In this document: one piece after another, positions 14,278 through 16,815 of the stretch
Layout: each line of letters opens with the position of its first letter
Position numbering within the stretch: the first letter of the stretch is position 1
Assembly: GCA_031278935.1 (NCBI GenBank)
Contig: JAITJK010000189.1
Location: 1 to 16,815 of the forward strand
Direction: 5' to 3'
From: Spirochaetaceae bacterium
Lineage (GTDB): Bacteria; Spirochaetota; Spirochaetia; Treponematales; Breznakiellaceae
DNA length: 16,815 bases
Position numbers and translations under genes: made by a program
The notes under the pieces: model-generated
Told to the model about the DNA's origin: nothing
Database searches by the model: none
The model's input: only the letters and a program-made list of their open reading frames with translations

Positions 14278-14758
14278 ATTTGTTCCCTTTCTTCACGCGC
14301 TTTTAATATTCAAGCTTGCGCTATCCTCCAGTAATACGCTTTTTTCACCGCTTAATCAACCACTTGTCCAGGAGGCATGGAAGCCGCTGAACATTCCGGA
14401 CTTATCCCGATCCAGGCTATTCACTTACTTCATCCGATTCTTATAAAATTTCGTATTTGATACGCCCTTTTTCTTATAGTTCCAACTCGTTTTTCTCAAG
14501 AATCTACGGTTCCCAAACAACTCAGGTTTAGTTTCTCGTCTTTAGTTTCATGCACTACTGGGGTATCGCATGGGTTGGGACAAGGTTATTCAGCCTCCGT
14601 CGGCCCCAGCCGCAGAGGGGTACCCAAAGAAATTACCGCAGCTATCGTGGCGGCGGTTACGGAATATGCGTAAAACAGTGTTTGAAATCGCGCCCAACTT
14701 TGTCGGACAAAACCAGCTGCCGGGAACGGTGAGAAGCCATTACCATCCCTTAAGACCC
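14278..14758. other. Divergent thrA-cysK intergenic region, no gene supported
   Basis: About 480 bp separate the thrA start from the cysK promoter. I see no convincing gene: short frames here lack ribosome sites and recognisable motifs. The thrA-proximal part is AT-rich. A weak minus-strand promoter candidate is TTGGAA (14480-14485), 17 nt, TATCAA (14457-14462), which would leave a thrA leader of about 175 nt. No Thr/Ile-rich leader peptide, T-box or other riboswitch pattern is evident. The segment 14560-14720 has higher GC and could be remnant coding sequence, but I cannot identify it. Confidence 0.4.
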
Positions 14759-14787
14759 TTGACCTTGGGGCAAGAACATAGTATAGT
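14759..14787 (+). promoter_or_regulatory. Sigma70-type promoter for cysK
   Basis: TTGACC (14759-14764) and TATAGT (14782-14787) are separated by exactly 17 nt, upstream of the cysK ATG at 14836. The leader would be about 40 nt. Confidence 0.7.
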
Positions 14788-14835
14788 AAACAAAGGTAAA
14801 TTATAAGAAAGCGCGTCTCGCGCAAGGAGCTGTCT

Positions 14836-15789
14836 ATGCCGCTGGGTATCGCCCAAAACGCCGCAGAGCTTATCGGAAACACGCCGATCCTGAAACTGAA
14901 CCGCCTGGTCCCTCAGGACAGCGCCGAGGTATACTTGAAACTGGAATGTTTTAACCCCGGGGGCAGTGTGAAGGACCGTATTGCCCTGAACATGATTAAT
15001 GCCGCCGAAGCAGAGGGCAAAATCAAGCCTGGAGATACGCTGATCGAAGTAACCAGCGGTAACACCGGCATTGGTCTCGCCCTGGTTGCCGCCGTGAAGG
15101 GCTACAAACTCGTCATTGTTATGGGAGATAACGTTAGCGTGGAACGGCAGCAGCTCGCCCGGGCCTACGGCGCGGAAGTTGTGGTGGTGGATGCATCGGA
15201 AGGCATCCAGGCATCTTTTGACAAGGCTGCGGAACTGGTCGCCCAATACGGGTATATGGAGATTAAGCAGTTTGAAAATCCCCATAACCCCGAAACCCAT
15301 GAACGTACTACCGGGCCTGAGATCCAGGAGGCCTTTGGAGGCCGGCTCCCCGACGCCTTTGTAGCCGGCGTAGGTACCGGTGGAACCATCACCGGCACGG
15401 GGAGGTATCTCAAGAGGCACAAACCCGGCATACGCATCATCGCGGTAGAGCCTGATGCATCGGCGGTTTTAAGCGGAGACCGGATCGGTCCCCATGCGAT
15501 TCAAGGCATTGGAGCGGGCATTATACCTAAGGCGCTGGATACTGGTATTTACGATGCCATAATCAGGATCACCGACAAGGAGGCCCTGGATTTTGCCCGG
15601 GAACTGGCGGCCAAGGAAGGGGTACTGGGGGGCTACTCCACTGCCGCCGCAGCTCTGGCTGCAGTACGGGTCGCCCGAAGTCTTGGAGCGGGGAAAACCG
15701 TGCTGGCCATTGCCCCGGACACAGGGGAACGGTACCTGTCGACCCCGCTGTACCATTTTGACGCTGCCCCTTGCCTTGGAAGCATATAG
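14836..15789 (+). CDS. cysK: Cysteine synthase (O-acetylserine sulfhydrylase)
   Basis: This PLP enzyme replaces the acetyl group of O-acetylserine with sulfide to make cysteine, in the cytoplasm. The 317-aa product has LIGNTPILKLNRL at the start, the PLP lysine K46 in NPGGSVKDRIAL, the substrate loop TSGNTGIGLAL, and the phosphate-binding GTGGTITGTGRYLK. A late stretch has GIGAGIIPKALD. Length and motif order match CysK rather than cystathionine beta-synthase. AAGGAG (14824-14829) lies 6 nt before the ATG, and a good promoter precedes it. It appears monocistronic, with a 343-bp repeat-bearing gap before the next gene. Confidence 0.96.
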   Translation: MPLGIAQNAAELIGNTPILKLNRLVPQDSAEVYLKLECFNPGGSVKDRIALNMINAAEAEGKIKPGDTLIEVTSGNTGIGLALVAAVKGYKLVIVMGDNVSVERQQLARAYGAEVVVVDASEGIQASFDKAAELVAQYGYMEIKQFENPHNPETHERTTGPEIQEAFGGRLPDAFVAGVGTGGTITGTGRYLKRHKPGIRIIAVEPDASAVLSGDRIGPHAIQGIGAGIIPKALDTGIYDAIIRITDKEALDFARELAAKEGVLGGYSTAAAALAAVRVARSLGAGKTVLAIAPDTGERYLSTPLYHFDAAPCLGSI

Positions 15790-15826
15790 GATCCAAAGGG
15801 TGGGCAGGTTTGGCCCCAGCAAGCGA

Positions 15827-15837
15827 GGTCTGACCCC
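15827..15837. repeat. GGTCTGACCCC motif, second copy
   Basis: It shares GGTCTGACCCC with the palindrome at 8805-8817; here the first arm is shortened by a GA replacing GG. A GGCCCCAGC lies just upstream, roughly complementary to parts of it. It sits within 50 nt of the cysK stop. Confidence 0.35.
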
Positions 15838-15950
15838 AAGGTTACCGCTAGGGCGAAGCGCGCCATCGGGCCAGTCTCCCGATTGGGCATGGCAGGCGGG
15901 CTGGAAACTTTGGAACCAAGACCGTAATATAGGTAACATGAGTTCGATGG

Positions 15951-16033
15951 GACAGAGTGAACGCCGCGAAGCAATCCCGTGAAGTGGCGGCTCATCTGGA
16001 TTGTTTCGTTCTTTCGCTTCTCCCTTTTGACGG
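15951..16033. repeat. Dispersed imperfect-palindrome repeat, copy F (both arms)
   Basis: The left arm is GACAGAGTGAACGCCGCGAA then GCAATCC. The right arm is GGATTGTTTCGTTCTTTCGC then TTCTCCCTTTTGACGG (15997-16033). GCAATCC and GGATTGTTTCG are the same inverted core seen in copies A and C. It occupies the middle of the 15790-16132 gap, which otherwise holds only the GGTCTGACCCC motif and the ribosome site of the next gene. Confidence 0.7.
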
Positions 16034-16132
16034 ATGACCCACTGCGGGTTCAACGCCTTTGTCTCTATCACGCAGCCCCCCAATGCCTTCACGGCAGGTG
16101 GGCCTCCATGTCAAATGGTGAAGGAGTATAGT

Positions 16133-16815
16133 ATGAACATTACGAGTATTGACGTTATCGCCCTGGAAAAGGATCCGGGGTGCCTCTCCAGGCCGGTCCT
16201 GTGCCGTATACACACCGACCAGGGAATAAGCGGGCTGGGAGAGGCCGGCGTGGCCATAGGCACTGGCGCGCCCGCGGCTTTTGAGCAGATAAAAGACCTG
16301 GCCCCCCTGCTTATCGGTATGGACCCCCAGGAACATGAGGTTATCTGGGAAAAAATGTTCCGCCAGTCCTTCTGGGCCCAAGGAAATGGCGCTATTGTGA
16401 TGGCCGCCATAAGCGCTCTGGATATCGCGGTCTGGGACATCAAGGCCAAAGCCGCAGGACTCCCTCTGTATAAGCTCCTAGGGGGCAAACACCGGGATAC
16501 GCTGCGCTGTTACGCCAGCCAATTGCAATTCGGCTGGAATGTCGACCGGTTTCTGCCTTTTAAGGGAAGCAGCGGGACCAGCGAGTTCTACGCCGAGGCG
16601 GCCCGCAAAGCCGTGGCCCAAGGATACACCGCAGTTAAAACAAACTTCATGCGGTTCGACCGGGAGGGCGCTATAGTACCTTACACCGCCTCCATAGGTT
16701 TTATGCCCCAGGATATGCTGAAACTTATAGAGGCCCGCATCAAGGCAACCCGGGAAGCTGTTGGGGACGAGGTGGACATCATCATGGAAAACCACGCCAT
16801 GACCGATGCCTCTGC
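16133..16815 (+). CDS. Enolase-superfamily protein (mandelate racemase / sugar-acid dehydratase type), 3' truncated by window edge
   Basis: The first 227 residues of a mandelate racemase/muconate lactonizing enzyme-like protein are visible. These enzymes abstract a proton next to a carboxylate and often dehydrate sugar acids. The capping domain begins MNITSIDVIAL, with GISGLGEAGV, the loop GNGAIVMAAISALDIAVWDI at about 84-103, and the family landmark KAAGLPLYKLLGG. The barrel domain starts near 125. It shows YTAVKTN (K169, the usual catalytic Lys strand) and VDIIMENHAM, where E219 falls where the first metal ligand, more often Asp, is expected. ATG at 16133 has AAGGAG (16121-16126) 6 nt upstream. 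The frame stays open to the right edge. Substrate cannot be assigned; the remaining ligands and base lie outside. Confidence 0.88.
   Translation, partial: MNITSIDVIALEKDPGCLSRPVLCRIHTDQGISGLGEAGVAIGTGAPAAFEQIKDLAPLLIGMDPQEHEVIWEKMFRQSFWAQGNGAIVMAAISALDIAVWDIKAKAAGLPLYKLLGGKHRDTLRCYASQLQFGWNVDRFLPFKGSSGTSEFYAEAARKAVAQGYTAVKTNFMRFDREGAIVPYTASIGFMPQDMLKLIEARIKATREAVGDEVDIIMENHAMTDAS

Noticed and set aside
14278..14480. thr-type attenuator upstream of thrA
   Set aside because: No leader peptide rich in Thr or Ile codons and no terminator/antiterminator pair could be found on the minus strand.
14550..14806. Two short plus-strand frames (60 and 78 codons) between thrA and cysK
   Set aside because: No ribosome site, no motif, and one runs through the cysK promoter; a decayed coding fragment cannot be excluded but is not supported.
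15469..16092. Minus-strand frame of 207 codons across the cysK 3' end and the following gap
   Set aside because: It is antisense to conserved cysK sequence, then runs through repeat copy F and the GGTCTGACCCC motif; no recognisable domain.

Overview
The window is bacterial chromosome, moderately GC-rich by eye, and densely coded on both strands. The best taxonomic guess is a spirochaete of the Treponema group. The main support is a protein that fuses an excisionase-type helix-turn-helix to a PTS EIIA (PtsN-like) domain, an arrangement I associate with treponemes. A poly-G tract in front of a surface-modification operon is also compatible. This assignment is inference, and the F-type ATPase argues for caution because the best-known treponemes use V/A-type ATPases.

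Layout. 1-3542 (+) is the end of an F1Fo-ATP synthase operon: the 3' part of atpA, then atpG, atpD and atpC. A 187-bp gap carrying a dyad repeat and a hairpin separates atpG from atpD. 3606-5027 (-) is a two-gene unit: a 129-aa protein I do not recognise, followed by the AmmeMemoRadiSam radical SAM enzyme (amrS). 5294-6657 (+) holds a NudC-type Nudix NAD(H) pyrophosphatase and a cytidine deaminase, both salvage or turnover enzymes for nucleotides. 6802-7554 (+) is the HTH-EIIA regulator with a clear sigma70-type promoter. 7603-8637 (-) is a lipoprotein made of two nearly identical ZinT-like metal-binding domains. Its promoter is overlaid by half-sites alternating in orientation every 10 bp. 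8836-11548 (-) is an MBOAT/AlgI-like acyltransferase followed by an AlgJ/AlgX-like SGNH protein, a pair expected to O-acetylate an exported polysaccharide. A run of 17 G lies just upstream. 11809-14277 (-) is a bifunctional aspartokinase-homoserine dehydrogenase. 14836-15789 (+) is cysteine synthase. 16133 to the right edge is the 5' part of an enolase-superfamily (mandelate racemase type) enzyme.

The genes are mainly housekeeping: energy conservation, nucleotide turnover, Asp-family and Cys biosynthesis. Inserted among them are envelope and metal functions. The intergenic gaps hold a dispersed imperfect-palindrome repeat family (four copies with both arms, two half copies) and a second short GGTCTGACCCC motif (two copies). 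Several gaps therefore have a mobile or repetitive origin rather than being plain promoters. No tRNA, rRNA, CRISPR array, insertion sequence or prophage gene was seen.

The most interesting points are the tandem ZinT protein with its periodic operator-like array, the homopolymeric G tract upstream of the acetylation operon (candidate phase variation), and the palindromic repeat family, one copy of which sits inside the ATP synthase operon.
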